Of a DNA stretch of 64,000 nucleotides, positions 1 through 8,613 are shown piece by piece; within the stretch, counting starts at the first letter, position 1; each line of letters opens with the position of its first letter. The stretch comes from Akkermansiaceae bacterium. GTDB taxonomy: Bacteria; Verrucomicrobiota; Verrucomicrobiia; Verrucomicrobiales; Akkermansiaceae. The notes beneath the pieces were generated by a model that was not told the origin of the DNA, made no database searches, and saw only the letters and a list, made by a program, of their open reading frames with translations. The DNA is taken from NCBI GenBank assembly GCA_903827375.1, contig CAIKHZ010000030.1, positions 1-64,000 on the forward strand. Direction: 5' to 3'. The position numbers and the translations under genes were made by a program.

Positions 1-239
1 CCCTCAAGGGCAATAAGACCATCCAGGAAATCGCCGGCGAGTTCGGCATTCACCCGGTTCAGGTCTCCGACTGGAAGAAAATCATGGCGGAGAAAGCCGC
101 CACGGTTTTCGATCCGAAGGCGGCGAAAACCGACACTGAGGAGTTCGAGCGCGAGCGGGAAAAATTGCACGCTAAGATCGGCCAACAGGCCGTGGAACTG
201 GACTGGTTGGCAAAAAAGTCCAGACAGCTCGGCCTGTAA
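1..239 (+). CDS. IS3-family transposase OrfA, C-terminal part (5' end outside window)
   Basis: Reading from base 3, the frame encodes about 78 residues up to a TAA at 237-239. It contains a helix-turn-helix segment (TIQEIAGEFGIHPVQVSDWK) typical of the DNA-binding OrfA of IS3-family elements, followed by a charged helical tail (EFERERENLHAKIGQQAVEL) resembling the leucine-zipper region. OrfA normally binds the element's ends and is fused to OrfB by ribosomal frameshifting to give the active transposase. The N-terminus lies upstream of the window. With OrfB truncated downstream, the protein could at most act as a DNA-binding fragment. Confidence 0.8.
   Translation, partial: LKGNKTIQEIAGEFGIHPVQVSDWKKIMAEKAATVFDPKAAKTDTEEFEREREKLHAKIGQQAVELDWLAKKSRQLGL
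212..218 (+). promoter_or_regulatory. A-AAA-AAG slippery heptamer for -1 programmed frameshifting
   Basis: The heptamer AAAAAAG sits in the A_AAA_AAG phase relative to OrfA, about 19 bases before its stop codon. OrfB homology continues in the -1 frame. This is the standard signal by which IS3-family elements make the OrfAB fusion. The signal is preserved although OrfB downstream is broken. Confidence 0.7.
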
Positions 240-493
240 GGGAACGCGCCGAGCTGGTGGAAAAAGACAACCCGAAAATCAGCATGAGAAGACAGTGCGA
301 ACTACTCGGCGTGGCTCGCGCCACAGCGGGCTACCAACCGATTCCGGAAGACCCGGAGGACCTTCTGATCAAACGTTTGCTTGACGAGCTTTACATGAGG
401 GATCCCTGCCTGGGCGTCCGGCGGTTGGTGACGGTGCTGGAGCGCGATTACGGTCTGAAGGTCAACCGCAAACCTCCAACGTCGCGGCTATGA
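239..493 (+). pseudogene. IS3-family transposase OrfB, truncated after about 75 codons
   Basis: This lies in the -1 frame relative to OrfA. The product contains the N-terminal OrfB helical region (KISMRRQCELLGVARATAGY), followed by an HTH_21-like segment (RDPCLGVRRLVTVLERDYGL) that precedes the integrase core in the family. The family resemblance ends at about base 470, and the frame then reads foreign sequence to a TGA at 491-493. The entire rve/DDE catalytic domain is missing, so the gene is inactive. An internal GTG at 257 could start translation, but the natural product would be the frameshift fusion with OrfA. Confidence 0.75.
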
Positions 494-539
494 GATCGAT
501 GCTGCCATCAAGCAAGTCAACATCGACACCCTCAAGGCC

Positions 540-1067
540 ATGCGTGAGCAGACCGAGGAAGCCAACAAGAGGCTCATGTTAGCCTCTCGTGAGGACCAGC
601 TCCGGGCTGCTGCCCTTTCCAACACCCTGCGTGCTCGCAACGTCGGCACCAATGAATTCTTCGCGCTCAGTCAGGAATCCCGTAAGGCCCTCGTCGATTT
701 CTTCCCGTCCGACGCTCCTGGCCGTCTCAATCCTGCTCGCGACAAAAAGTACAAGGAGCTTTCCGATCTGGGTGGCGAGCAAGGCCGACTCCTCTCGGCC
801 ATTGATGAGCTCACTGGAGGGCTTGATGATCTCTCCAAGAGCATCACCAAAAACTCCGGCTCTGGCGAGGCGCTGGATGTTCTCCCCCGGGACTCCGACG
901 GGGCCATCCAGAAGCGCGTCACACGCGATTCCAATCCCGTCGTCACTCTCACCATCGGGCAGGTCACCATCGACCTCGCCGACCAGGTCGAGAAGATCAT
1001 TTTCGGCTACCCCCAGTTGAGACACGATCCGGCAGGCAGCGACAGGGTCAATGTTGGCGAGGGGTAG
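540..1067 (+). CDS. Unidentified coiled-coil protein, C-terminal fragment
   Basis: The frame gives 175 residues from the ATG at 540, but it is open upstream to about base 480 (continuing as RGYEIDAAIKQVNIDTLKA before this Met), so the true protein began further left and was cut off by the IS3 remnant. The first 60 residues are charged and helical (EQTEEANKRLMLASREDQLR), then comes a less helical region with a LTIGQVTIDLADQVEKIIFG segment. No family was recognised with confidence. The long helical N-terminal half would suit a phage tail or other filamentous protein, but that is only a guess. There is no evidence it is expressed. Confidence 0.4.
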   Translation: MREQTEEANKRLMLASREDQLRAAALSNTLRARNVGTNEFFALSQESRKALVDFFPSDAPGRLNPARDKKYKELSDLGGEQGRLLSAIDELTGGLDDLSKSITKNSGSGEALDVLPRDSDGAIQKRVTRDSNPVVTLTIGQVTIDLADQVEKIIFGYPQLRHDPAGSDRVNVGEG

Positions 1068-1134
1068 CTTCCCACAGGGCGGATTTTTGGGCTTGGGTTC
1101 GCTTGGCCTGTGGCGCTAGTATTCGGTCCGCCAG

Positions 1135-2613
1135 ATGACCCCGCCGATTCTCAGTGAAAAACTCCTCGCCTCCGTGTCGCGGGATTTTTTCCGCCCGCTG
1201 ACCCGTCCCTCGGCGGCGATCTACGTCGATTGCGCCGAGCGCTTGGCGGAGGTGGCAGGCGAGGCTGGCCGCATTCCCCACGCCGAGGCGATTGCGCTGA
1301 TCCGGGAAATTTTGGCGGCGCATCCGGAGATTGTGCTCGAAGATGATGAGGGGGCAGCCTTGCGGGATGCCCGCCAGCGCGCCGGCCAGATTTTCAACCG
1401 CCTCTGCGATGCCCGCTGGCTGGAAGACCAACAACTCGGCCTGCACGAGCGCTGGGCCTTGGTATCGCCCGGCTTGCGGCCCTTGCTGCGGTTTCTACGC
1501 GAGCTGGCGGAGGACGAGATCGCCGAGCTGAAGACGTTTGCCGACACGGTGCGTGGTGTCTGCGAAACCCTCGAACGCCCGGGCATTCTCGATCCCCGCT
1601 TGCACGAGCCCGACGCCATCCGCGCCACTGTCACCGACGTCAATGCCCGGCTCGAAAGCGCGATCATCCAGCTTCACGGGGTGGAGAAGTTAATTTCGCT
1701 ATTTGACCGGCGTCAGCGCCTCAGTGATTCGCCCGCCGAAACGCTGCGCCTCCTCTACGCAGAATTCGGTGCCGGCCAACACATGGTCTGCTACGACGCC
1801 CTCCGCCGCAACGGACTGCTGCCCAGATTGCAGGCCCTGCGCTCACAGGTGGCCGATTGCCGCGATGATCCCCTCGTCAAAGAACGCCTCGCAGAAGGCC
1901 TTGCCACCCATTACCAACTGGATCCATCCGACGCCTATCATCGTGCCGAAATGGCCCTCCGCCAACTCGAACACCGCCTCGCCGCCATCCGCCTCGTCGC
2001 CGATGCCATCGACGCCCGCATGGCCTCGTTCAACCAACTCTCCCAACAGCGGTACCGCTACCAAACCGAGTTGCGCGGCCGCAAACCAGAAATCGTCAAG
2101 TCCTACTGCGATGCGATCAACGCCGCCCACGATGGCAGCCGCCTGAGCACCTTGCGCGATGCCGCCCCGGACTTTTCCCCGCTCATTCCCGAGGTGAAAT
2201 GGTTCTTCGGCATCGAATCCCTCGCCCGCACCCGCCGTGGCAAATCTCCGGCCGACCTGTCCTTCGGCCCAAGTGCCCGCGCCACCGACGAATCCGCCGA
2301 CGATTCCCTCGCCGCCCTCCGCGAACGCCAACGCCTCGCCCTCACCCCTCAACGCGCCGCCCGCCTCGTCGCACGCCTCCTGCCAAAAAAATCCCTCTCC
2401 ATCACCACCGCCGATTTCACCGCCACAGACCTCGACGAAATGCTCGACCTCCTCGCCATCGCCGCCTACGACCAAGCCGTCACCGCCGACGGCCATCGCC
2501 TCCGATGGTCCATCGACGGCCCCGGCAAAACCGCTGGCCTCACCCCAACCACCATCCCCACCGACCCACATGCCGGCTGGAACCTCGAACACTTCAAAAT
2601 CCAACGCCTCTAA
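1135..2613 (+). CDS. jetA: Wadjet defence protein JetA (MukF/kleisin-like)
   Basis: The product has 492 residues. The N-terminus (VSRDFFRPLTRPSAAIYVDC) resembles the DUF5716 branch of JetA proteins, which usually open with a similar NFF-x-L-x-x-x-x-x-x-IYVD pattern. The remainder is helical, with a winged-helix-like start and a long alpha-helical body. In characterised Wadjet systems JetA is the kleisin-type subunit that bridges the JetC SMC dimer together with JetB. The complex extrudes DNA loops on small circular DNA, which JetD then cuts. It is the first of four consecutive genes on the same strand in the canonical order A-B-C-D. Subtype assignment (type III-like) is tentative. No Shine-Dalgarno is visible before the ATG. 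Confidence 0.75.
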   Translation: MTPPILSEKLLASVSRDFFRPLTRPSAAIYVDCAERLAEVAGEAGRIPHAEAIALIREILAAHPEIVLEDDEGAALRDARQRAGQIFNRLCDARWLEDQQLGLHERWALVSPGLRPLLRFLRELAEDEIAELKTFADTVRGVCETLERPGILDPRLHEPDAIRATVTDVNARLESAIIQLHGVEKLISLFDRRQRLSDSPAETLRLLYAEFGAGQHMVCYDALRRNGLLPRLQALRSQVADCRDDPLVKERLAEGLATHYQLDPSDAYHRAEMALRQLEHRLAAIRLVADAIDARMASFNQLSQQRYRYQTELRGRKPEIVKSYCDAINAAHDGSRLSTLRDAAPDFSPLIPEVKWFFGIESLARTRRGKSPADLSFGPSARATDESADDSLAALRERQRLALTPQRAARLVARLLPKKSLSITTADFTATDLDEMLDLLAIAAYDQAVTADGHRLRWSIDGPGKTAGLTPTTIPTDPHAGWNLEHFKIQRL

Positions 2614-2615
2614 TA

Positions 2616-2657
2616 TCCAAAATCCAAAATCCAAAATCCAAAATCCAAAATCCAAAA
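2616..2657 (+). repeat. Six tandem copies of the heptamer TCCAAAA between jetA and jetB
   Basis: Six uninterrupted copies of TCCAAAA begin three bases after the jetA stop codon and end 22 bases before the jetB start. The 7-bp unit is not a multiple of three, but the array lies outside both reading frames. Copy-number change by slippage would therefore alter only the spacing of the intercistronic leader. The rest of the gap is pyrimidine-rich. Confidence 0.9.
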
Positions 2658-2679
2658 TTTTCTTCCCCCCTCTCCCGCC

Positions 2680-3318
2680 ATGTCCTCCGATCCCCTCTGG
2701 CCCGACTTTTGGTCCGACGTCACCGACGACGACCGCCCGGCGCTGCGCGAAATCCTCGCAGAGTTGCTAGGCCGCGGCACCCTGCTCGGCAGCACGGGTG
2801 CCGGACGCGACCTGTTCCTGCTGGCCCGCGACCACTACCGCAGCCACCTAACCAACTACCTCGCCCCGCTCGGCCTCGAGCTCATGATCGATGACGACTT
2901 TTTCCTACTCCAGGCCAGGCCGCGCCCCGAGTCCTGCCAACTGCTTGCCCAGTTCACCAAGGATGAAACGTTGCTTCTGTTAGTGTTGTGGCGCGTCTGG
3001 GACGACCACCGCAGCCAGCTGAGCGCCAGCGCCGTCATCCTAACCGTCGATGAGCTATGGACCCGCTTCCGCAACACATTTGACAAAATCGACCCGCCGG
3101 AAAAGACCCACCTCGACTCGATGTTAGGCCGACTCAAGCGCCTGCGGCTGATCCGAAGCCACAAGCCGGAAGGCGCGCTGCAACTCGGCGACACACTCAT
3201 TGAGGTGCTGCCCAGCCTGCCGCGCGTCATCCCCTTCGACAGCCTCGAAAGCTGCCTTGCCCGGGCCGCACTCTATCAACCCGGTGAATCCGCTTCCACC
3301 TCCAGCCCGCAATCCTGA
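2680..3318 (+). CDS. jetB: Wadjet defence protein JetB (MukE/KITE-like)
   Basis: The product has 212 residues, a normal size for JetB. It is largely helical with winged-helix features (LDSMLGRLKRLRLIRSHK reads as a recognition helix plus wing) and resembles DUF4194/DUF6063-type JetB proteins. In Wadjet complexes JetB forms a dimer that associates with the JetA kleisin and the JetC heads. The call leans strongly on position: it lies between a JetA-like and a JetC SMC-like gene, with 66 bases after jetA (holding the heptamer array) and one base before the jetC ATG. The leader is C-rich (CCCCCCTCTCCCGCC) with no purine-rich ribosome-binding site. Confidence 0.7.
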   Translation: MSSDPLWPDFWSDVTDDDRPALREILAELLGRGTLLGSTGAGRDLFLLARDHYRSHLTNYLAPLGLELMIDDDFFLLQARPRPESCQLLAQFTKDETLLLLVLWRVWDDHRSQLSASAVILTVDELWTRFRNTFDKIDPPEKTHLDSMLGRLKRLRLIRSHKPEGALQLGDTLIEVLPSLPRVIPFDSLESCLARAALYQPGESASTSSPQS

Positions 3319-3319
3319 C

Positions 3320-6300
3320 ATGCCTGCACGCGTCCATCTGAGCCGCATCCTCGCCATCAACTGGTATGGCTACCGCCGCTTCATCGATGTTTCCGGGCTC
3401 ACGCTCATCACCGGTGCCAACGGCTCCGGCAAAAGCGTTCTGTTAGACCTGATCCAGTTTGTATTGTTAGGCGAAGCACTCAGCCGTTTCAACAAGGCCG
3501 CTGCGGGGGCTGGGAGCGGCCGTTCGCTGCGCGGTTACTGCCTGTGCGACACGAACACCCAGGGCAACGACGGTCAGGAGCGATACCTGCGCCCATCCGG
3601 GGTGACCCTCGCCGGCTTGGAATTCGTCTGGCCGGCGGCACCCGGCGAGACCTCTCCACGCCGCGAAACCTGGGGGGCACGCATCGAGTTTGAAGGGCCC
3701 AGCGCCCGGCCTCGCACCCTGTGGTTCACCGTCCCCTGCCGCCTTGAACGCGAGGATTTTCTCGGCCGCGAACTCGACGCCGACGCGGTGGCCTTCATGG
3801 CCGAAGACGAATTCCGCGTCCATGTGAAGCGCGATCTGGGCGGCGAAGTGTTCGACCGCCAAGCGTCCTATCTGGATGAAATGGGCTCCCGCAGCCACCT
3901 CGGCTTCGACCGCGTCCAGATGAATAAAACCCTCCCTAACTCGATGGCCTTCCAGCCCGTCGAGTCATTCGAGCGCTTCATCCGCGACTACCTGTTGGAA
4001 CCGGGCCTGCCCGACGTCAAGGCCGTGCGTGCCAGCGTCGATGCCCACCGCCGCGCTCAGGACCGCCTGGAAAAACTCCACGACCAACACGCACGCCTCA
4101 CCCGAATCCGCGCCCGCCACGCCGATTTTCAAAACGCCCGGCGCGATGCCCGCCTCCACGCCCACCTCCATGAGGCGCTGGCCCATGCCCAGAAAGATGA
4201 GACTCTAACAACCCGAACCGGCGAGCTCGCCACCCTCCGCATGCACAATGCCGAGCAGAGTGCCGATTACGAGGCCGCCCTGATCGAGCGCAACGAACTC
4301 GATTCGCAGCTCGTCAAAATCCGTTTGGTGGCGGGTTCCGACCTGCAAATCACCCGGCTGGCGGAAACCCGCAGTCGCCGCGACGAGGTGGCCCGCGACC
4401 TCGACGCCTTGCGGGAAACCGAGAAAAGCGCCCGCCAATTTCTCCACGACCGGATCCAGTATTGGAAGCAATGGCTGCGGATGGCCCGCGACTTCGGCCT
4501 CGTCGAGCCAGAAACCGCCACCGCCTGGCTCAAGCAAATGCAAGGGACCGACGAGATGGCGGCGCTGGATGCAGCCGAGCGCATGCCCCGGATCTATCAA
4601 TCGCTTGTGAATGATGCCCGCGACCAGCTCCGGCCCGTCGAGGACCGCGTCAAGGACCTGGAAACCCGCGAGGCGCGGCTCCGCCGCGATCTGGACGACC
4701 TCGACCACAAGGGCAGCGCCGCCCCCTCGCCCTTGCTGGATGCGCTCAAGTCCCGCGGCCACAAGGCGGACGCTCTTGGCCGGGTGATCGAAGTGAAGGC
4801 CTCCGCCGAACCCTGGTGGCCATTGCTGGAATCCTTGCTAGGTAACCGCCGTGGCGCCGTGCTGGCCGCCGATTTCAAATCCGCCTGGGAACAGGCACGC
4901 CGTCTCGGTCATCTCGATGAACCGCTCGTCCAACCTAACGAACTTGGCAGCGCCCCTGGCAAACCAAAACCGGGCAGCGTCGCCGCGTTGTTTGAGACCC
5001 GCCACGAACTGGCCAATGCCTATCTGCACCATCTGTTTGGCGATGTGATATCAGTCGAGACAGCGGCGCAACTTGAACTCCATCCGCGGGCGTTTTCCAA
5101 AGATGGCTGGCTCAAAGACCCGCCACACAGACAGCATTTCCAGCCTGCCAAGGAATTCACCATCGGCGAGGAAGGGCTGCGCCGCTTGCGCAGCTTGCGC
5201 CAGGACGAACTCGCCGAAGTCAAAGACGAACTCACCCGCCTCCACCGCACCCGCGACGATTGGCGCTCATTTTTGCATCGCGGCGACCAATGGACGCTCG
5301 ACAAAGCGGACCCTCCTGCCGGATCGTCAAAGTTGCGGGATTTGCCGCGACTGCGCAAGGAACTCGCCCAACTCGACGAAACCATCCGCCTGCTCGCCAC
5401 CCCCGAACGTGAGGCCACCGTCGAAAAACTCCGCGTCTTGGAGAAAACCTTCCAGGGCGTCATCGAACGCATCGGCCGCCTCGCTAACAGCATCGAGAAA
5501 TTCGCCCACCAAGAGCGGCTCCTCTGCGAGGCCATCTCAATGTTAGAAGAGGATGCCGCCGCGGCCCTCATCACCCGCCAACGCAGCCGCGAAGCCCTGG
5601 AAGGCGTTCGGGACGCCGAGATCGATGCGCTCATCGCTGCCGCTAACAAACAATTTCCGCGCTGGCAGCAGCGGCTCGAAGCCGCCGCCGAAGTCGCCAG
5701 ACTCCGTGCCTACGAGTCCGACAAAGCCCGCCACGACCGCAACCTCGAACGTCACGCGCTGGCCGAGACTCACCCGGAGACCGCCGAGGCGTTTGATCCG
5801 GAGGATGATGATAACTCAGGATACGACGCCCGCTGCAACGAGCTCGAAACCCACGAACTGGAAAAATACACCCTCGCCGCCGAAGACGCCCGCAAGGAAT
5901 GGGAAGACCGGTTGCAGCACCAGGTGCTCGACGTCCTCAAGGAGAAACTCGATGAGGCAGGACGCACAAAACGCGAACTCAACCGCGCCATGGACCACGA
6001 TATCGGCGGCTGGCGCTATCAATTATCCATGCACGCCGACCGCAGCCACAGCGCGATTTGGACGTTGGTGGACAAGGGCCTCAACCCCGGTCTCGAATTG
6101 TTTGCCTCCGCCGCCAAGGAGGAAATTGCCAAGGCCAAAGACGCCCTGATGGCCGCCATCGAAAATGCCGAGGACCCCCGCCAACAGCGGGCTCTGGACT
6201 ACCGCTACTATCACCACTGGGACATCCAGGCCACCCCCACCGGCCAAGGCGAGGGCGCTGCCATCTCGCTCAACCGCAACGCCAAAAAACAAAGCGGCGG

Positions 6301-6649
6301 TGAAAATCAGGCCCCATTTTTCGTCGCCATGCTCGCCGCCTTTCAACGCGTCTATGACCTCGGCCCGCGCGAAACCCGAAAAAACCTCGGCATCGTCATC
6401 ATGGATGAGGCGTTCTCCAAACTCTCCGGCGACCGCATCGACGCTTGCCTCGACCTCGCCCGCAACTTCGGCCTCCAACTCGTCATGGCCTTCCCCGAAG
6501 ACCGCCTGCCCACCATGATCCAACACGCCGAAACCGTCGTCCAATGCCGCGTCGATCGCTCGTACGACGATAAATCCGGCCAAATCACCAATATCGAAAA
6601 TTGGGTCGTCAAGGTGGATCGCGACAAGCTGTTAGAAGCGCTAACGTGA
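3320..6649 (+). CDS. jetC: Wadjet defence protein JetC (SMC/MukB-like ATPase)
   Basis: The product has 1109 residues from the ATG at 3320, chosen because it lies one base after the jetB stop and places the ATPase fold at the N-terminus; an earlier in-frame ATG at 3200 would overlap jetB by 119 bases. Residues 32-39 are a Walker A loop (GANGSGKS). Near the C-terminus are an ABC signature (SGGENQAPFF) and a Walker B segment (GIVIMDEAFSKL), with long coiled coils in between. This is the SMC-family motor of Wadjet, which extrudes DNA loops to sense small circles. Ten bases separate it from jetD, so jetABCD should be one transcript. Confidence 0.9.
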   Translation: MPARVHLSRILAINWYGYRRFIDVSGLTLITGANGSGKSVLLDLIQFVLLGEALSRFNKAAAGAGSGRSLRGYCLCDTNTQGNDGQERYLRPSGVTLAGLEFVWPAAPGETSPRRETWGARIEFEGPSARPRTLWFTVPCRLEREDFLGRELDADAVAFMAEDEFRVHVKRDLGGEVFDRQASYLDEMGSRSHLGFDRVQMNKTLPNSMAFQPVESFERFIRDYLLEPGLPDVKAVRASVDAHRRAQDRLEKLHDQHARLTRIRARHADFQNARRDARLHAHLHEALAHAQKDETLTTRTGELATLRMHNAEQSADYEAALIERNELDSQLVKIRLVAGSDLQITRLAETRSRRDEVARDLDALRETEKSARQFLHDRIQYWKQWLRMARDFGLVEPETATAWLKQMQGTDEMAALDAAERMPRIYQSLVNDARDQLRPVEDRVKDLETREARLRRDLDDLDHKGSAAPSPLLDALKSRGHKADALGRVIEVKASAEPWWPLLESLLGNRRGAVLAADFKSAWEQARRLGHLDEPLVQPNELGSAPGKPKPGSVAALFETRHELANAYLHHLFGDVISVETAAQLELHPRAFSKDGWLKDPPHRQHFQPAKEFTIGEEGLRRLRSLRQDELAEVKDELTRLHRTRDDWRSFLHRGDQWTLDKADPPAGSSKLRDLPRLRKELAQLDETIRLLATPEREATVEKLRVLEKTFQGVIERIGRLANSIEKFAHQERLLCEAISMLEEDAAAALITRQRSREALEGVRDAEIDALIAAANKQFPRWQQRLEAAAEVARLRAYESDKARHDRNLERHALAETHPETAEAFDPEDDDNSGYDARCNELETHELEKYTLAAEDARKEWEDRLQHQVLDVLKEKLDEAGRTKRELNRAMDHDIGGWRYQLSMHADRSHSAIWTLVDKGLNPGLELFASAAKEEIAKAKDALMAAIENAEDPRQQRALDYRYYHHWDIQATPTGQGEGAAISLNRNAKKQSGGENQAPFFVAMLAAFQRVYDLGPRETRKNLGIVIMDEAFSKLSGDRIDACLDLARNFGLQLVMAFPEDRLPTMIQHAETVVQCRVDRSYDDKSGQITNIENWVVKVDRDKLLEALT

Positions 6650-6659
6650 CCGACTCGCC

Positions 6660-7913
6660 ATGAACCCGCCTGTCTGGCTCTCGCAACTCCACCGCCAATG
6701 GCAGGCCCGCCGCGGCAAGCGCGTGGAGCAGTCCTGCCGGGAGTTTTCGCAACCTTGGCTGGGCTTGCTGGAAAGCGTCGGCATCACCAGCGCCGAAGAT
6801 CAAGGAAACGCCACCCGTGAGGTTGAGGCACTCGCCAAAGCCGGGCACTTGGGCCTCAAACGCCATCGCTACCGGACCTATCTGATTGAGCGGGTCACTC
6901 TGCCGCTCACCCAGGAAGCTTGGCTGCGCGGGCTTTTTGGCGCAAGCGCCAGCCACGACCTCCTGGCCGCCTCGCTGGATATCATTGCCGGATTTTCCCA
7001 GACCGGCCACCCTCGCTTTCCTAACGAATGGACCAACCTCTGCGCCACGCTGCGGCTCACATTTTCACAGGGCCGCTCGTTGCGCCCATTCACTTGGACC
7101 CATCCCGCCACGTTGAAAAAATTGCTAGATACGATTCACGCTCTCAGTTCGCGGGACTGGCCGCCTAGCACCTTGATCCGTCAAGCGAGTGTGGCCATCG
7201 GGCTGGATTCCAAAGGACTGGAGCGCCACCAGCGGACGTTTGAATCCGGCCTGGCGCGGCTTTTTGGGACGGCCACCCCACTGAAGTCCCTTGGCTTTGT
7301 CGGCGGGGAGTCCCACGTTGAGTTGCACGGACCGGTGTGCCTGCACTTTGCCGATGGCACCAAGCATCACTTCGACGGGCTGAGCCAAGTGCTCATTTCC
7401 GCCGCCGATCTCGCACGCTGCTCTGCCGTCTCCACCCGCGCCGGGCACCTGCTCACCATCGAAAACCGCAAGACCACATTCCGCCAATTCGCCGCTGCCA
7501 ATGGCGACCACAGCACACTCCTGGCGGCCACCTCGTTTCCCACCCAAGCCTTCCGAGATTTGTTAGAAAAGCTCCCCGCCAGCCTGCCCCATTATCACTT
7601 CGGAGATACCGACCCCGCAGGTTGGCATATCTTGCTCAAACTCCGCGAAGCCACCCCGCGCCTCGTTCTCCCATTCCAAATGGCCTGGCGCCCCGCTGCC
7701 ACACCCAGCCCCCTCACACCCTACGACCGGCAATTGCTGCCGAAACTTCTCGCCGCACCGCTGCTGGCCGACGTCCATCGTGAAATCCAGACCATCGCCG
7801 ATCGCCTTGACCGCGGCGATTTCGAACAGGAAACCCTCGGTTTGCCATGTTTTGTTAGACCCCAACAAACGACCCCATTATTGACGGTGGTGCAGGCAAG
7901 TTGGAGTCCCTAA
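6660..7913 (+). CDS. jetD: Wadjet defence protein JetD (Toprim nuclease)
   Basis: The product has 417 residues. The C-terminal half carries a Toprim-type active site: Glu268 in LLTIENRK and the Asp316-x-Asp318 pair in HFGDTDPAGWH, both in the arrangement seen in DUF2220/topoisomerase VI-like JetD proteins. The N-terminal half is the winged-helix/arm region that contacts DNA. JetD is the endonuclease that cleaves circular DNA once JetABC has extruded it. All visible catalytic acidic residues are present, so the system is probably functional. It is the last gene of the operon, and no terminator was recognised in the 168 bases before coaD. Confidence 0.85.
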   Translation: MNPPVWLSQLHRQWQARRGKRVEQSCREFSQPWLGLLESVGITSAEDQGNATREVEALAKAGHLGLKRHRYRTYLIERVTLPLTQEAWLRGLFGASASHDLLAASLDIIAGFSQTGHPRFPNEWTNLCATLRLTFSQGRSLRPFTWTHPATLKKLLDTIHALSSRDWPPSTLIRQASVAIGLDSKGLERHQRTFESGLARLFGTATPLKSLGFVGGESHVELHGPVCLHFADGTKHHFDGLSQVLISAADLARCSAVSTRAGHLLTIENRKTTFRQFAAANGDHSTLLAATSFPTQAFRDLLEKLPASLPHYHFGDTDPAGWHILLKLREATPRLVLPFQMAWRPAATPSPLTPYDRQLLPKLLAAPLLADVHREIQTIADRLDRGDFEQETLGLPCFVRPQQTTPLLTVVQASWSP

Positions 7914-8081
7914 AATCTTGGCGCATGAACAAGTCTCGCAGGGCATCTGAGGCCAGAGGCGGGCTGTCACGGCCTGCCGCGAGACGCGTGCCAAGTGGCC
8001 ACCTCATACTTCGTGAATGCGCTGAGCTGGGCGAGCGCTGAATTCACTTTTGCATAGGTGGAATTGGTGCTAGATTCGGCC

Positions 8082-8594
8082 ATGCGCACCGCCGTCTATG
8101 CAGGTTCCTTTGATCCGCCCACCAACGGGCATTTGTGGATGATCGAGCGCGGGCTGGAATTGTTTGACACCCTCATCGTGGCGATTGGCGAGAATCCGTC
8201 CAAGCACTACAAATTCAGCGTCGAGCAACGCCTTGAATTATTGCGGGCATCGACTGAGCCCTGTGAGCGTCTCATCATTGCTCATTTCGACAACCGTTAT
8301 CTGGTGGATTACACGAAGCAAATGGACGCTGACTACATTCTGCGGGGCATTCGATCGACACACGACTACGAGTACGAGCGGGTGATGCGCCACATCAACT
8401 CAGACATGGCACCGCAAATCAACACGGTGTTTTTGATGCCTCCACGCGATATTGCCGAACTCTCCTCCAACATGGTCATCGGCCTCACAGGCCCCCACGG
8501 GTGGGAGGAAAACGTCCGCCGCTATGTGCCCACACCCGTGCTGAATGCCCTCATCGCCCGCCAAGCCGAGGACGCCTTGCTTGCGGATGATTGA
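8082..8594 (+). CDS. coaD: Phosphopantetheine adenylyltransferase
   Basis: The product has 170 residues. The start at 8082 puts the nucleotidyltransferase strand at the N-terminus, as in the family; a GTG eight codons earlier is possible. Seen: the GSFDPPTNGH block with the T-x-G-H motif at residues 14-17, YILRGIR with Arg88, and a late SS pair (Ser128-Ser129) that binds ATP phosphates. CoaD transfers AMP from ATP to 4'-phosphopantetheine to form dephospho-CoA, the penultimate step of CoA synthesis. It stands alone here, between the Wadjet operon and the convergent methyltransferase cluster. The C-terminal third diverges from E. coli CoaD (an LTGPHGWEENV stretch), but the active-site signatures are intact. 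Confidence 0.85.
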   Translation: MRTAVYAGSFDPPTNGHLWMIERGLELFDTLIVAIGENPSKHYKFSVEQRLELLRASTEPCERLIIAHFDNRYLVDYTKQMDADYILRGIRSTHDYEYERVMRHINSDMAPQINTVFLMPPRDIAELSSNMVIGLTGPHGWEENVRRYVPTPVLNALIARQAEDALLADD

Positions 8595-8613
8595 ATGCTG
8601 TCCGAGATATGGC

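Larger units (their letters stand above)
1..475 (+). mobile_element. Remnant of an IS3-family insertion sequence
   Basis: OrfA enters from outside the window and is followed in the -1 frame by the beginning of OrfB, the two-frame arrangement of IS3-family elements. OrfB homology stops near base 470, about 75 codons in, where an intact OrfB would run roughly 270 to 300 residues. The DDE catalytic core is therefore missing and the element cannot transpose alone. Immediately beyond lies the truncated tail of an unrelated gene in another frame. No right-hand terminal inverted repeat was recognised, so the junction looks like a deletion rather than a clean IS end. Confidence 0.75.

Noticed and set aside
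1843-2655. Long minus-strand open frame (270 codons) opposite jetA
   Set aside because: Its product is glycine/valine-rich with low complexity at the end and is the antisense shadow of a well-supported jetA frame in GC-rich DNA.
2616-2657. TCCAAAA array as a CRISPR fragment
   Set aside because: The units are 7 bp and directly adjacent, with no spacers and no cas genes.
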